A DNA stretch of 64,000 nucleotides from Pseudomonas sp. G2-4. GTDB lineage: Bacteria; Pseudomonadota; Gammaproteobacteria; Pseudomonadales; Pseudomonadaceae. This document shows, piece after piece, positions 51,370-60,715 of this stretch (the stretch's first letter is position 1; every line of letters begins with the position of its first letter). Both the position numbers and the translations under genes were made by a program. Under the pieces are notes generated by a model, which saw nothing but the letters and a program-made list of their open reading frames with translations, had not been told where the DNA came from and did not search any database. The DNA is taken from positions 1,116,001 through 1,180,000 of the forward strand of contig NZ_CP125957.1 of NCBI RefSeq assembly GCF_030064125.1, in the 5' to 3' direction.

Positions 51370-51866
51370 TGCGTCAGATTCGCCCCGCCAAAATCATTGA
51401 CCGCAGCCGTGACCAGGACTTCATGCGCGAAGCCTTGGCCCTCGCCGCACAAGGCGCTGCCCTGGGTGAAGTGCCGGTGGGCGCGGTGCTGGTGCAGGAC
51501 GGCGAAATTATCGGGCGTGGCTTCAACTGCCCGATCAGCGGCCACGACCCCAGCGCCCACGCGGAAATGGTCGCCATCCGCGCCGCCGCCCAGGCGGTGA
51601 GCAACTATCGCCTGCCCGGCAGCACGCTCTATGTGACGCTGGAGCCGTGCAGCATGTGCGCCGGCCTCATCGTCCACTCGCGCATCGCCCGGGTCGTCTA
51701 CGGCGCCCTGGAGCCCAAGGCCGGCATCGTGCAGAGCCAGGGGCAGTTTTTCAGCCAGGGGTTCCTGAATCATCGGGTGATGTACGAAGGGGGCGTGCTG
51801 GCCGAGGAGTGCAGCGCGGTGTTGAGCGAGTTCTTCAAGGCGCGAAGAGCCAAATCGCAAGATTGA
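51369..51866 (+). CDS. tadA: tRNA adenosine-34 deaminase
   Basis: 165 aa. Converts A34 to inosine in tRNA-Arg(ACG). Zinc and catalytic motifs HAEMVAIRAAAQ and PCSMCAGLIVHSRIARV are intact. Translation from the ATG at 51369, coupled to the oxidase gene. Confidence 0.96.
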   Translation: MRQIRPAKIIDRSRDQDFMREALALAAQGAALGEVPVGAVLVQDGEIIGRGFNCPISGHDPSAHAEMVAIRAAAQAVSNYRLPGSTLYVTLEPCSMCAGLIVHSRIARVVYGALEPKAGIVQSQGQFFSQGFLNHRVMYEGGVLAEECSAVLSEFFKARRAKSQD

Positions 51867-51876
51867 ACATCACCCC

Positions 51877-51996
51877 GTGGCGAGGGAGCTTGCTCCCGCT
51901 GGGCTGCGCAGCAGCCCCAAACCATTTAGCACAGTGCATCAGGAAAAACCGTTTGGCAGGTTTTACGACTGCTGCGCAGCCGAGCGGGAGCGCCAC
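51877..51996. repeat. REP family B pair with a deleted right arm
   Basis: Left arm is complete (GTGGCGAGGGAGCTTGCTCC). The right arm reads AGCGGGAG followed directly by CGCCAC, missing the 10 bases CAAGCTCCCT that complete the hairpin in other copies. Inner hairpin GGGCTGCGCAGCAGCCC remains. Confidence 0.85.
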
Positions 51997-52059
51997 AATG
52001 GTGGGCAAGCCTTGAGTGAGCAGCGTTGCGCTCCCGCAGTGGAGGATTTTGGTGGCTAT

Positions 52060-53016
52060 TTATTTACGCGCCACAATCACCGCCCGCATCGGCGCCGGCA
52101 GACCTTCGATGGTCTTGCTGTGGTCGGCGGGGTCGAGGAAGTCGCTTAGCGACTGATACTTCATCCATTCGGTACCGCGCTGTTCTTCCACGGTGGTCAG
52201 GCTCACGTCCACGCAACGCACATCGCTGAACCCGGCGCGGCGCAACCAGCGTTCCAGGGCCGGTACCGAGGGCAGGAACCATACGTTGCGCATCTGCGCG
52301 TAGCGATCTTCGGGTACCAGCACCTGATGTTCATCCCCTTCGATCACCAGGGTTTCCAACACCAGTTCGCCGCCCTTGACCAGGCAGTCCTTGAGGGCCA
52401 GCAGGTGTTCGATGGGCGAACGACGGTGGTAGAAAACGCCCATGGAAAACACCGTGTCGAAGCCTTCCAACTCCGCCGGCAAGGCCTCGAACGGAAACGG
52501 CAGGTGCCAGGCGTTGGGCTGCGAAAGGTAGCGTTGCACGGCCTGGAACTGGCAGAAGAACAGCCAGTTGGGGTCGACACCGATCACGGTGTCGGCCCCG
52601 GCGCCGAGCATCCGCCACATGTAGTAACCGTTGCCGCAGCCCACATCGAGGATGCGTTTGCCCTTGAGATCCAAATGCGGCGCTACCCGCGACCACTTCC
52701 AGTCCGAGCGCCACTCGGTGTCCACGTGCACGCCGAACAGGTCGAACGGCCCCTTGCGCCATGGCGACAGGCCCATCAGTGCCGTACGCATCTGGGCGCG
52801 GGTTTCGTCGGAGCAATCGGTATCGAGGGTCAGGCCGTTCAGCAAGTCGATCTCGCTTGGCTGCAGCACCGGCAAGGCGTCGAGGGCGCTTTGCCAGCGC
52901 TCCAGGTCGCCATGGCCCTTTTCCATTTTGCTGTCGAGTTGCGCTTGTAGCGTCGCGGCCCAATCGGCCAGGGGGGTGCCGGCCAGGTGACGGGCGAGGG
53001 GAGACAGATCAATCAT
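52060..53016 (-). CDS. cmoB: tRNA U34 carboxymethyltransferase CmoB
   Basis: 318 aa. Uses carboxy-SAM from CmoA to make cmo5U34 in tRNA. Rossmann core with [31 protein letters not shown], then [16 protein letters not shown]. Overlaps the cmoA stop by ATGA. Confidence 0.97.
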   Translation of the reverse strand: MIDLSPLARHLAGTPLADWAATLQAQLDSKMEKGHGDLERWQSALDALPVLQPSEIDLLNGLTLDTDCSDETRAQMRTALMGLSPWRKGPFDLFGVHVDTEWRSDWKWSRVAPHLDLKGKRILDVGCGNGYYMWRMLGAGADTVIGVDPNWLFFCQFQAVQRYLSQPNAWHLPFPFEALPAELEGFDTVFSMGVFYHRRSPIEHLLALKDCLVKGGELVLETLVIEGDEHQVLVPEDRYAQMRNVWFLPSVPALERWLRRAGFSDVRCVDVSLTTVEEQRGTEWMKYQSLSDFLDPADHSKTIEGLPAPMRAVIVARK

Positions 53017-53756
53017 GGCAGGGCAATCAACGAGGCGAAGTTAAGACACTGGAACCACGGCACGACTTTCGAGAACCCGGCCGCCAGCAGGCGTTCGCGG
53101 TGTTCTTCGAGGCTGTCGGGCTTCATGACGTTTTCGATGGCGCTGCGTTTCTGGGCAATTTCCAGTTCGCTGTAGCCATTGGCGCGCTTGAACGCCACAT
53201 GCAGGTCGTTGAGCAACGCATGTTCCTCGGTATCGTTGAAGCGCAGCTTCTCCGAAAGAATCAGGGCACCGCCGGGCAGCAGCGATTGGCGGATGCGGCC
53301 CAACAGCGCAGTGCGTTGGTCCGGTGCGATGAATTGCAGGGTGAAATTCAGCGCCACCACTGAGGCCGGCTGGAAGGTCAGGGCGAGGATGTCGCCTTCA
53401 ATCACTTCCACCGGCAGCAGTTCCTGGAACATCGAGTCCTGGCCGTTGAGATATTCCCGGCAGCGCTCGACCATCGCTGCCGAGTTATCCACTGCCATCA
53501 CCCGGCAACCGTCGGTGCGCACATGACGGCGCAGCGCCTGGGTCACCGCGCCCAGGGATGAACCCAGGTCATAGAGCACGCTGTTGGGTTGGGCGAATTG
53601 TGCGGCGAGCACGCCGAGGTTCTCGACAATGGTCGGGTAACCCGGCACCGAACGCTTGATCATGTCCGGAAACACCCGCACCACGTCCTCGTTGAAGGCG
53701 AAGTCAGGCACTTGGGCCAGGGGTTGGGCGAATAGACGATCGGGCTCTTTGCTCAC
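53013..53756 (-). CDS. cmoA: Carboxy-SAM synthase CmoA
   Basis: 247 aa. Makes carboxy-S-adenosylmethionine from SAM and prephenate. [32 protein letters not shown] and [13 protein letters not shown] are family signatures. First gene of cmoAB on the minus strand. Confidence 0.97.
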   Translation of the reverse strand: MSKEPDRLFAQPLAQVPDFAFNEDVVRVFPDMIKRSVPGYPTIVENLGVLAAQFAQPNSVLYDLGSSLGAVTQALRRHVRTDGCRVMAVDNSAAMVERCREYLNGQDSMFQELLPVEVIEGDILALTFQPASVVALNFTLQFIAPDQRTALLGRIRQSLLPGGALILSEKLRFNDTEEHALLNDLHVAFKRANGYSELEIAQKRSAIENVMKPDSLEEHRERLLAAGFSKVVPWFQCLNFASLIALP

Positions 53757-53810
53757 GGTGGTTCCAGCGGCATGGGTGGTGAAAAGGCCGGCATTTTAAC
53801 CAAAAAACCT

Positions 53811-53898
53811 GTGGGAGCGAGCTTGCTCGCGATTGGGGTGGTTCAGCCAGCCATAATGTTGGCTGACAGACAGCTATCGCGAGCAAGCTCGCTCCCAC
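53811..53898. repeat. REP family A inverted pair, outward-facing order
   Basis: GTGGGAGCGAGCTTGCTCGC at the left and GCGAGCAAGCTCGCTCCCAC at the right, about 47 bp apart. The left and right arms are swapped compared with the other family-A loci in this window. It lies upstream of cmoA and downstream of the lysoplasmalogenase-like gene. Confidence 0.9.
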
Positions 53899-53908
53899 AT
53901 TATTTGGC

Positions 53909-54550
53909 TCAGTGTGGCTTTCGGGCGAACGCCGACGCTGTAATGCCCCATTGGCCTAGCCAATAACTGATGATGATCAGGTAAGGCGCGGCATGGAAGG
54001 GCGCCACGAACCGGTTGATACCAATCACACTGTCGGAAAAAACAAACGCCAGCGCCCCGGCGGCAGCCAGCCAGGCCGAGCGTTTCGGCACTTCGCTGCC
54101 CAGTCGCGCCAGCGCTCGCCAGAGCATGGCGCTGATGACCAGGCCATAGACAATGACGGGAACCAACAGCGGTCCGAGGCCGTTCGACACCAGGATCCCC
54201 AACAGCACCGCGCCGATACCCAACGCCAGGGCCAGCGGCAGCAGCGCTGGGCGACGACAGTCGCTGAGGTAGGCTTTCAGGTAGGCCAGGTGTGCCAACA
54301 GAAATGCGCCGAGGCCGAACACGAACAGGTCCCCCGGCCAAGCCAGCAACACATCGCCCACCAGTGAGCAGATCAAGCCCAGGCTGATCCAGCGTCGATA
54401 CTCGCGGGGTGGCGCATCGTGCAGCCAGCCGAGCAGGGCCAGCACCGGCATCGGCTTGACCAGCAGGCATAGCAGCGTGGCGTGTACGGTCAGGCCGTAC
54501 AGGTAGGCGGCTGCGCCCATCAGTGCAAGGATCAGCCACCCCACGGTCAA
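53909..54550 (-). CDS. Lysoplasmalogenase-family (YhhN/TMEM86) membrane protein
   Basis: 213 aa with seven to eight membrane segments. Conserved polar positions in ISLGLICSLVGDVLLAWPGDLFVFGLGAFLLAHLAYLKAYL and VFSDSVIGINRFVAPF match the YhhN family. The TTG at 54550 overlaps the stop of the inhibitor gene (TTGA) and is preferred; GTG two codons later is possible. Same strand as the inhibitor and Lon genes. Confidence 0.82.
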   Translation of the reverse strand: MTVGWLILALMGAAAYLYGLTVHATLLCLLVKPMPVLALLGWLHDAPPREYRRWISLGLICSLVGDVLLAWPGDLFVFGLGAFLLAHLAYLKAYLSDCRRPALLPLALALGIGAVLLGILVSNGLGPLLVPVIVYGLVISAMLWRALARLGSEVPKRSAWLAAAGALAFVFSDSVIGINRFVAPFHAAPYLIIISYWLGQWGITASAFARKPH

Positions 54551-54939
54551 TTCACCGCAATGGCGCAGTCGAAGGTTTCCACGGGCGGCACTTCCGGTGC
54601 CCAAGGTTGTTGATAGGTCAGGCGCAAACGACCGGTGCCGGCGCTGAACGCCTGGAAGCGCCAGGTCGACACACCGGCGGCGCCGACGATGCCGGCATCT
54701 TCAGGATTACGATAAACCTCCGGCCCCAGGGCCTTCAGCACGCCGCCCGCCGAATCCTGGATCGCCCAGCGATAGCCGGTGGTGGGGTTGCTGGGCAAGC
54801 TCAGGATCAGGTTTTGTCCACTGTTGAGTCGCACCGGGCACTGGCTCAGTTTTTCCACGGTCACGTTGTGTTTCGATTGCGTGGCGCAGGCGCTCAATAG
54901 GGCGAGGCTGACAAGGACAAGCAGGCGAGTGAGGGACAT
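54547..54939 (-). CDS. I42-family (chagasin-like) cysteine protease inhibitor lipoprotein
   Basis: 130 aa from MSLTRLLVLVSLALLSACATQ, a signal peptide with lipobox LLSAC. The three inhibitory loops of chagasin are readable: NPTTGY (loop BC), GVSTWRF with the conserved Gly/Trp (loop DE) and a Trp-Ala-Pro version of the RPW loop (QQPWAPEV). Homologous position to icp (PA0778 by memory) next to the Lon-like asrA gene in P. aeruginosa. Probably inhibits papain-like proteases in the envelope. Confidence 0.87.
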   Translation of the reverse strand: MSLTRLLVLVSLALLSACATQSKHNVTVEKLSQCPVRLNSGQNLILSLPSNPTTGYRWAIQDSAGGVLKALGPEVYRNPEDAGIVGAAGVSTWRFQAFSAGTGRLRLTYQQPWAPEVPPVETFDCAIAVN

Positions 54940-55034
54940 AAGGGCAACGGCTCCGGCATTCACGACGAACGGCGAGCATAACCGAAGATGCTACTGGGTG
55001 TGTCAGGTGAGCAAGTGTTGTTGCTGATGACGCC

Positions 55035-55125
55035 ATCGCGAGCAAGCTCGCTCCCACAGGGTTTGGTGTGGATCACACATTCTGTGAACGACACAAATCC
55101 ACTGTGGGAGCGAGCCTGCTCGCGA
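55035..55125. repeat. REP family A inverted pair
   Basis: ATCGCGAGCAAGCTCGCTCC and GTGGGAGCGAGCCTGCTCGC, about 48 bp apart, between the Lon-like gene and the inhibitor gene. Confidence 0.9.
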
Positions 55126-55153
55126 AGGCGGCAGTCCAGGCGCTACAGGATGA

Positions 55154-57568
55154 TCAGAACAACACCTTGGCCACATCGGCAAACCGCTTGGCAAAGTGCA
55201 CCGTCACACCTTCCTTGAGGTAGTCCGGCAGTTCTTCGAAGTTGCCCCGGTTGGCTTCCGGCAGGATCAGTTCGTTGATTTTCTGCCGGCGCGCCGCGAT
55301 CACCTTCTCACGCACCCCGCCAATCGGCAGCACATGCCCGGTGAGGGTCAGTTCGCCGGTCATGGCCACGCCTTTTTTCGGCGGCTGGTTGCGGGCCAGG
55401 GACAGCAAGGCGCTGGCCATGGTCACCCCGGCACTTGGGCCATCCTTGGGCGTGGCGCCTTCCGGTACGTGCAGGTGGACGAAGGCTTCATCGAAAAATT
55501 TCGGGTCGCCACCAAATTGCTTCAAATGCGAGCTGACGTAGCTGTGGGCGATTTCCGCCGACTCCTTCATCACTTCCCCCAATTGCCCGGTCAGCTTGAA
55601 GCCGCGGTTGAGGGTGTGGATGCGTGTCGCTTCGATCGGCAAGGTGGCGCCGCCCATGCTGGTCCAGGCCAGGCCGGTAATCACGCCGATGCCAGACAAG
55701 ACCTGCTCGTTACGGAACACCGGTTTGCCCAGGGACGCCTCCAGGTCTTTCGGCCCAAGCTTGATGACGGCCTTCGGGTCATCGATCAGTTTCATGACGG
55801 CCTTGCGCACCAGTTTGCCCAGTTGTTTCTCCAGTTGCCGCACCCCAGCTTCACGGGCATAGCCGTCGATCAGGGCCTTGAGGGCGCTGTCGTTGATACT
55901 CAAGCTGCCCTTGGACACACCGGCCTTGGCCAACTGCTTGGGCCACAAGTGGCGCTTGGCGATGGCGACTTTTTCTTCGGTGATGTAGCCCGACAGGCGG
56001 ATCACTTCCATCCGGTCCAGCAGTGGGCCGGGGATTGAGTCCAGGGTGTTGGCGGTGCAGACGAAGAGCACTTTCGACAGGTCCAGGCGCAGGTCCAGGT
56101 AGTGGTCGAGAAACTCGACGTTCTGTTCCGGGTCGAGGGTCTCCAGCAGGGCCGACGCCGGGTCGCCCTGGTAGCTCTGGCCCATCTTGTCGATCTCGTC
56201 GAGCATGATCACCGGGTTCATCACTTCGACGTCCTTGAGTGCCTGCACCAGCTTGCCCGGCTGTGCCCCGATGTAGGTGCGCCGATGGCCCTTGATCTCC
56301 GCCTCGTCGCGCATGCCGCCGACGCTGAAACGGTAGAACGGCCGCCCCAGGGATTCGGCAATGGACTTGCCGACGCTGGTCTTGCCCACGCCCGGCGGAC
56401 CCACCAGCAGCACGATGGAGCCGCTGATTTCGCCTTTGTAGGCACCGACGGCGAGGAATTCCAGGATACGGTCCTTGATGTCATCCAGGCCGGCGTGGTG
56501 CTGGTCGAGAACCTTGCGGGCATGCTTGAGGTCAAGCTTGTCCTGGCCGAACACACCCCACGGCACCGAAGTCGCCCAATCGAGGTAATTGCGGGTGACG
56601 GCGTATTCCGGCGAGCCGGTTTCCAGGATGGAGAGCTTGTTCATCTCCTCTTCGATGCGCTTCTGCGCCTGGGCCGACAGGGTCTTGCCTTCCAGGCGTT
56701 GCTCGAATTGTTCGAGGTCGGCGCTGCGGTCGTCCTTGGTCAGCCCCAGCTCTTGCTGGATGACCTTGAGCTGCTCCTTGAGGAAGAACTCGCGCTGATG
56801 TTCGCCGATCTTGTTGTTGACCTCGGCGGAAATCTCTTTCTGCAGCCGCGCCACTTCGACTTCCTTGCGCAGCATCGGCAGCACTTTTTCCATGCGCTTG
56901 AGCATCGGCACGCAGTCGAGCACTTCCTGCAACTCACTGCCGGTGGCGGAGGTGAGGGCGGCGGCGAAGTCGGTCAGCGGCGAAGGGTCGTTGGGACTGA
57001 AGCGGTTGAGGTAGTTCTTCAGCTCCTCGCTGTACAGCGGATTGAGCGGCAGCAGTTCCTTGATCGCATTGATCAGCGCCATGCCGTAGGCCTTGACCTC
57101 GTCGGTCGGCTCGCTTGGCTGGTGTGGGTATTCGACCTCCACCAGATAGGGCGGGCGGTGGTGCTTGAGCCAGGTGCGGATGCGCACGCGTGTCAGGCCC
57201 TGGGCAACGAACTGCAGTTTGCCGGCCTCGCGGCTGGCGTGATGCACCTTGACCAGCGTGCCATACAGCGGCAGTGCCGAGGTGTCGAAGTGGCGCGGGT
57301 CTTCCTGGGGCGAGTCCATGAAGAACAGCGCCAGGGAGTGATGGTCGGACTTGGCCACCAGTTCCAGGGTTTCGGCCCAGGGTTCTTCATTGACGATGAC
57401 CGGCAACACCTGGGCCGGGAAGAACGGGCGATTGTGGATGGGAATGATGTAGACCTTGTCCGGCAGGTTCTGGCCAGGCAGGGCCAGGCCGGTGCCGGAG
57501 GAGGTGTGTTCGATGTGTTCTGAGTCAGCGTAATCGTTGGTGGCTTCAGTCGAGTGCTGGTCGCTCAT
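55154..57568 (-). CDS. Lon-family ATP-dependent protease (AsrA-like)
   Basis: 804 aa from MSDQHSTEATNDYADSEHIE. N-terminal LON substrate domain (KVYIIPIHNRPFFPAQVLPV), coiled region, AAA+ with Walker A GPPGVGKTSVGKS and Walker B VIMLDEIDKMG, and C-terminal peptidase with catalytic Ser in PKDGPSAGVTM and Lys in GGVREKVIAARR. The acidic N-terminal extension and the neighbouring inhibitor gene mark it as the second Lon of Pseudomonas (AsrA, linked to the aminoglycoside stress response in P. aeruginosa) rather than canonical Lon. Confidence 0.92.
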   Translation of the reverse strand: MSDQHSTEATNDYADSEHIEHTSSGTGLALPGQNLPDKVYIIPIHNRPFFPAQVLPVIVNEEPWAETLELVAKSDHHSLALFFMDSPQEDPRHFDTSALPLYGTLVKVHHASREAGKLQFVAQGLTRVRIRTWLKHHRPPYLVEVEYPHQPSEPTDEVKAYGMALINAIKELLPLNPLYSEELKNYLNRFSPNDPSPLTDFAAALTSATGSELQEVLDCVPMLKRMEKVLPMLRKEVEVARLQKEISAEVNNKIGEHQREFFLKEQLKVIQQELGLTKDDRSADLEQFEQRLEGKTLSAQAQKRIEEEMNKLSILETGSPEYAVTRNYLDWATSVPWGVFGQDKLDLKHARKVLDQHHAGLDDIKDRILEFLAVGAYKGEISGSIVLLVGPPGVGKTSVGKSIAESLGRPFYRFSVGGMRDEAEIKGHRRTYIGAQPGKLVQALKDVEVMNPVIMLDEIDKMGQSYQGDPASALLETLDPEQNVEFLDHYLDLRLDLSKVLFVCTANTLDSIPGPLLDRMEVIRLSGYITEEKVAIAKRHLWPKQLAKAGVSKGSLSINDSALKALIDGYAREAGVRQLEKQLGKLVRKAVMKLIDDPKAVIKLGPKDLEASLGKPVFRNEQVLSGIGVITGLAWTSMGGATLPIEATRIHTLNRGFKLTGQLGEVMKESAEIAHSYVSSHLKQFGGDPKFFDEAFVHLHVPEGATPKDGPSAGVTMASALLSLARNQPPKKGVAMTGELTLTGHVLPIGGVREKVIAARRQKINELILPEANRGNFEELPDYLKEGVTVHFAKRFADVAKVLF

Positions 57569-57685
57569 GGGGCACCTGCGCAATGGAGTATGGGTCTTAG
57601 ATGGGGCAGGCGGAGGGTGGTTTCAATGGCGGGTGATTGTTAGCGGTTATTTCATTGGACGGTGTTCAGGCATTTGACAGGTTCA

Positions 57686-57713
57686 GGGCCGGGCCTGTCG
57701 TCAGGCCCGGCCC
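57686..57713 (-). terminator. Strong hairpin after the transporter gene
   Basis: GGGCCGGGCCTG, loop, CAGGCCCGGCCC: a perfect 12-bp GC stem just past the transporter stop on the minus strand. No T tract follows, so it may be a processing or stability element rather than a classic terminator. Confidence 0.55.
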
Positions 57714-57718
57714 CCTGT

Positions 57719-59032
57719 TCAAACGACCCTGTTCAAATCGTTATGGCGTGTCTCTTTCAGGCACAACACGGCGATCACACTGAGCACCGCAGCCCCCGAC
57801 ACATAGCCCCCAACGTAGCTCAGGCCGCCCATTGCCACCAGTTTCTGGGCGAAGAACGGCGCTGCCGAGGCGCCGACGATGCCGCCCAGGTTGTAGGCCG
57901 CCGACGCGCCGGTATAGCGCACATGGGTTGGGAACAGCTCCGGCAGCAAGGCGCCCATGGGCGCGAAGGTCACGCCCATCAGGAACAGCTCTATGCACAG
58001 GAACAGCGCCACGCCTGCGGTCGAGCCGTGGGTCAGCAAGGGTTCCATGGCGAAACCCGAGGCAATCGCCAGCACACCGCCGATCAGCAGCACCGGTTTG
58101 CGCCCGTAGCGGTCGCTGGCCCAGGCCGACAAGGGCGTGGCGGCGGCCATGAACAGCACAGCAAAGCACAGCAGGCCCAGGAACGTCTCGCGGCTGTAGC
58201 CGAGGGTGGCCACGCCGTAGCTCAGGGAAAACACCGTCGAGATGTAGAAGAGCGCGTAACACACCACCATGGCTGCCGCGCCCAGCAACGTCGGTGCCCA
58301 GTATTGGCTGAACAGCTCGACCAAGGGGATTTTCACTCGTTCCTGACGGGCCATGGCATTGGCGAATACCGGGGTTTCATGGAGCTTGAGCCGCACATAG
58401 AGGCCGACGAGCACCAGCACCGCGCTGAGCAGGAAGGGGATCCGCCAGCCCCAGGAACGAAACTGCTCGTCGTCCAGGGTCATGGCCAGGGTCAGGAACA
58501 GCCCGTTGGCCGCCAGGAAGCCGATGGAGGGTCCCAGTTGCGGGAACATGCCGAACCAGGCGCGCTTGCCCTTGGGGGCGTTCTCGGTGGCGAGCAACGC
58601 CGCGCCGCCCCATTCACCGCCCAACCCAAGGCCCTGGCCGAAGCGCAGCAAGCACAGCAGGATCGGCGCCCAGGCGCCAATACTGGCGTAACCGGGCAGC
58701 ACGCCGATGAGGGTGGTGCACACGCCCATCAGCAACAGGGACGCCACCAGCGTGGACTTGCGCCCGATCCGGTCACCGAAGTGGCCGAACAGCGCCGATC
58801 CCAGTGGGCGGGCGAGGAAGGCGATGCCGAAGGTCAGAAAGGACGACAGCATCTGTGCCGTGCCTGAGGTTTGTGGGAAGAACACCGGCCCGATCACCAG
58901 GGCGGCGGCCGTGGCGTAGACGTAGAAGTCGTAGAACTCGATGGCGGTGCCGATGAAACTCGCGGTCGCCACGCGGGTGGCGGAGTTCGTCGGCTGGGCA
59001 GGCACTGCCTCGTTGCAAGTGGTGGTTGTCAT
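57719..59032 (-). CDS. MHS-family MFS transporter (metabolite:H+ symporter)
   Basis: 437 aa, twelve membrane segments. MHS signatures: ASFIGTAIEFYDFYVYATAAAL in TM1, GHFGDRIGRKSTLVASLLLMG, GLGLGGEWGGAALLATE and ASDRYGRKPVLLIGG. Relatives move betaine, proline, citrate, shikimate or aromatic acids; substrate not decidable. The ATG at 59032 has AGGG 8 bases upstream; an ATG at 59053 is too close to its GGAG. Confidence 0.9.
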   Translation of the reverse strand: MTTTTCNEAVPAQPTNSATRVATASFIGTAIEFYDFYVYATAAALVIGPVFFPQTSGTAQMLSSFLTFGIAFLARPLGSALFGHFGDRIGRKSTLVASLLLMGVCTTLIGVLPGYASIGAWAPILLCLLRFGQGLGLGGEWGGAALLATENAPKGKRAWFGMFPQLGPSIGFLAANGLFLTLAMTLDDEQFRSWGWRIPFLLSAVLVLVGLYVRLKLHETPVFANAMARQERVKIPLVELFSQYWAPTLLGAAAMVVCYALFYISTVFSLSYGVATLGYSRETFLGLLCFAVLFMAAATPLSAWASDRYGRKPVLLIGGVLAIASGFAMEPLLTHGSTAGVALFLCIELFLMGVTFAPMGALLPELFPTHVRYTGASAAYNLGGIVGASAAPFFAQKLVAMGGLSYVGGYVSGAAVLSVIAVLCLKETRHNDLNRVV

Positions 59033-59297
59033 GCAGTTATCCCTGACAGTCATGTGCTCCGTTGGAGCGAATTATTATGGTTGAACGCCCAGGGATGTGG
59101 GCAGGTGTCCTTTTCGCTGTTTCGGGTAGGAACAGTCGCAGGCTGATGCGGATTTTGCCGATGGTCTGGCCGGAACCGGCTAAGTGCGGGTAAGCACAGG
59201 GTTCGGGCGGGGCTGGGTAAGCGGCTTGAGTATAGGAAGGGGGCTAACGAATCAACAAGTGAGCCTGCACACATTCGTGACGCTTGCGCAGAACCCT

Positions 59298-59427
59298 GTG
59301 GCGAGGGAGCTTGCTCCCGCTGGGCTGCGAAGCAGCCCCAAAGCAGAAACCCCAACCTGCCTGACACACCGCTTTATCAGATTTCAGGGCTGCTGCGCAG
59401 CCCAGCGGGAGCAAGCTCCCTCGCCAC
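59298..59427. repeat. REP family B inverted pair
   Basis: GTGGCGAGGGAGCTTGCTCC at the left, inverted copy ending at 59427, inner hairpins GGGCTGCGAAGCAGCCC and GGGCTGCTGCGCAGCCC. It fills much of the 429-bp gap between the MHS transporter and the CNNM gene; 59033-59297 shows nothing else clear beyond the transporter's upstream region. Confidence 0.9.
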
Positions 59428-59461
59428 AGGGGCGATCCTGCATCCGGTCCAAACAGGAGCT

Positions 59462-60703
59462 TCAGGAAACGGCAGGCACCGAACTGTTATGCCACACCAG
59501 CACTTGGCTGACGCGGTTGTCCACGGTCTCGATGATTTCCAGCCTATAACGGCCGATCTTCAGGCATACCGGGCTTTCCGGGATGGTTTCCAGCGCTTCG
59601 GTCACCAGCCCGTTGAGGGTCTTGGGGCCGTCGCAAGGTAGATGCCAGCCCAGGGTCCTGTTCAGTTCGCGGATCGACGCGGCGCCATCGATCATCAAGC
59701 GCCCATCGGGCTGGGGATGGACGTGGGGGTTGTCGAGGCTGTGCTGGCTTTCGAATTCACCGACGATTTCTTCGAGAATGTCTTCCAGGGTGACGATGCC
59801 CAGCACTTCGCCGTATTCGTCCACCACCATGCCCAGGCGCCGTTGCTGCTTGTGGAAATTCAACAATTGCAGCTGCAGCGGCGTGCTTTCGGGCACGAAG
59901 TAAGGTTCGTGGCAGGCGGCCAGCAGTGCTTCCTTGGTGAGGCTCGCGTCCGCCAGCAGATGACGGATCTGGCGGGTGTTGAGCACCGCCTCGACCTGAT
60001 TGATATCGCTGTGGAACACCGGCAGGCGTGTACGCCGGTTCAGGCGCAACTGTTCAATGATGTCGCCAATGGGGTCGTCGAGGTTGATGCCATCGACTTC
60101 GCTGCGCGGCAGCAGGATGTCATTGACGGTAATGTTGTCCAGGGCATGGATGCCGGAAATCGTGTGCAGCCGGCTGTTGCGGTGCTCCGGCTCGTGCTCA
60201 TTGTGCGCAGGAGCGGGCATCTCGTCGTCGCTTTGCTGTACCACGCTGCGCTTGCGGGCAAATGGGCGCAGCAGCAACTGACTGATGCCATTCAACAGCC
60301 AGGCAAAGGGGTAAAGAATCTTCAGGGGCACGCCAAGCAGGGCATTGCCGAGTGTCAGCACCGCATCGGGCTGGCGGACGGCCAGGGTGCGCGGCAGGTA
60401 ATCGGCGAAGACCAGCAGGGCCGCACTGGTGCCGAGCCAGGCCATCCAGGGACCGTTTTCCAGCCAGGTAAAAATCGCCAGCAACGTGCCGATCACCACG
60501 GCCAGGGTGCGGCAGAGGGTATTGCACAGAATCAGGCTGTCCCGGGGGAAATTCAGCGTCACCAGCGGTTTGTCGTTGGCGCGCGAGGCCTTGCGTTGGG
60601 CCAGCAGGTGCAGTTGGGCGGCTTCGATCGCGGTAAACAGGGCCGACCAGAGGATCAGCACGACCAACACAGCGAACAGCGGCCCCACGGGCAAGGTATC
60701 CAT
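59462..60703 (-). CDS. CNNM/CorC-family membrane protein (HlyC/CorC transporter)
   Basis: 413 aa. N-terminal DUF21 membrane domain of three to four helices (SALFTAIEAAQLHLLAQRKASRAND start), a CBS pair (about 190-310, with VNDILLPRSEVDGINLDDP and GMVVDEYGEVLGIVTLEDILEEIVGE) and a C-terminal CorC_HlyC domain (DGRLMIDGAASIRELNRTL). Members transport Mg2+ or sodium, or resist Co2+. Stop of the CcsA-like gene upstream is 12 bp away, so one operon. Confidence 0.92.
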   Translation of the reverse strand: MDTLPVGPLFAVLVVLILWSALFTAIEAAQLHLLAQRKASRANDKPLVTLNFPRDSLILCNTLCRTLAVVIGTLLAIFTWLENGPWMAWLGTSAALLVFADYLPRTLAVRQPDAVLTLGNALLGVPLKILYPFAWLLNGISQLLLRPFARKRSVVQQSDDEMPAPAHNEHEPEHRNSRLHTISGIHALDNITVNDILLPRSEVDGINLDDPIGDIIEQLRLNRRTRLPVFHSDINQVEAVLNTRQIRHLLADASLTKEALLAACHEPYFVPESTPLQLQLLNFHKQQRRLGMVVDEYGEVLGIVTLEDILEEIVGEFESQHSLDNPHVHPQPDGRLMIDGAASIRELNRTLGWHLPCDGPKTLNGLVTEALETIPESPVCLKIGRYRLEIIETVDNRVSQVLVWHNSSVPAVS

Positions 60704-60715
60704 CAGGGCCGTCCG

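Noticed and set aside
56102..57523. 473-codon plus-strand open frame opposite the Lon-like gene
   Set aside because: Antisense shadow; the opposite strand has full Lon motifs.
57662..58867. 401-codon plus-strand open frame opposite the MHS transporter
   Set aside because: Gln/His/Gly-rich shadow composition; the transporter reading has twelve clear membrane segments.
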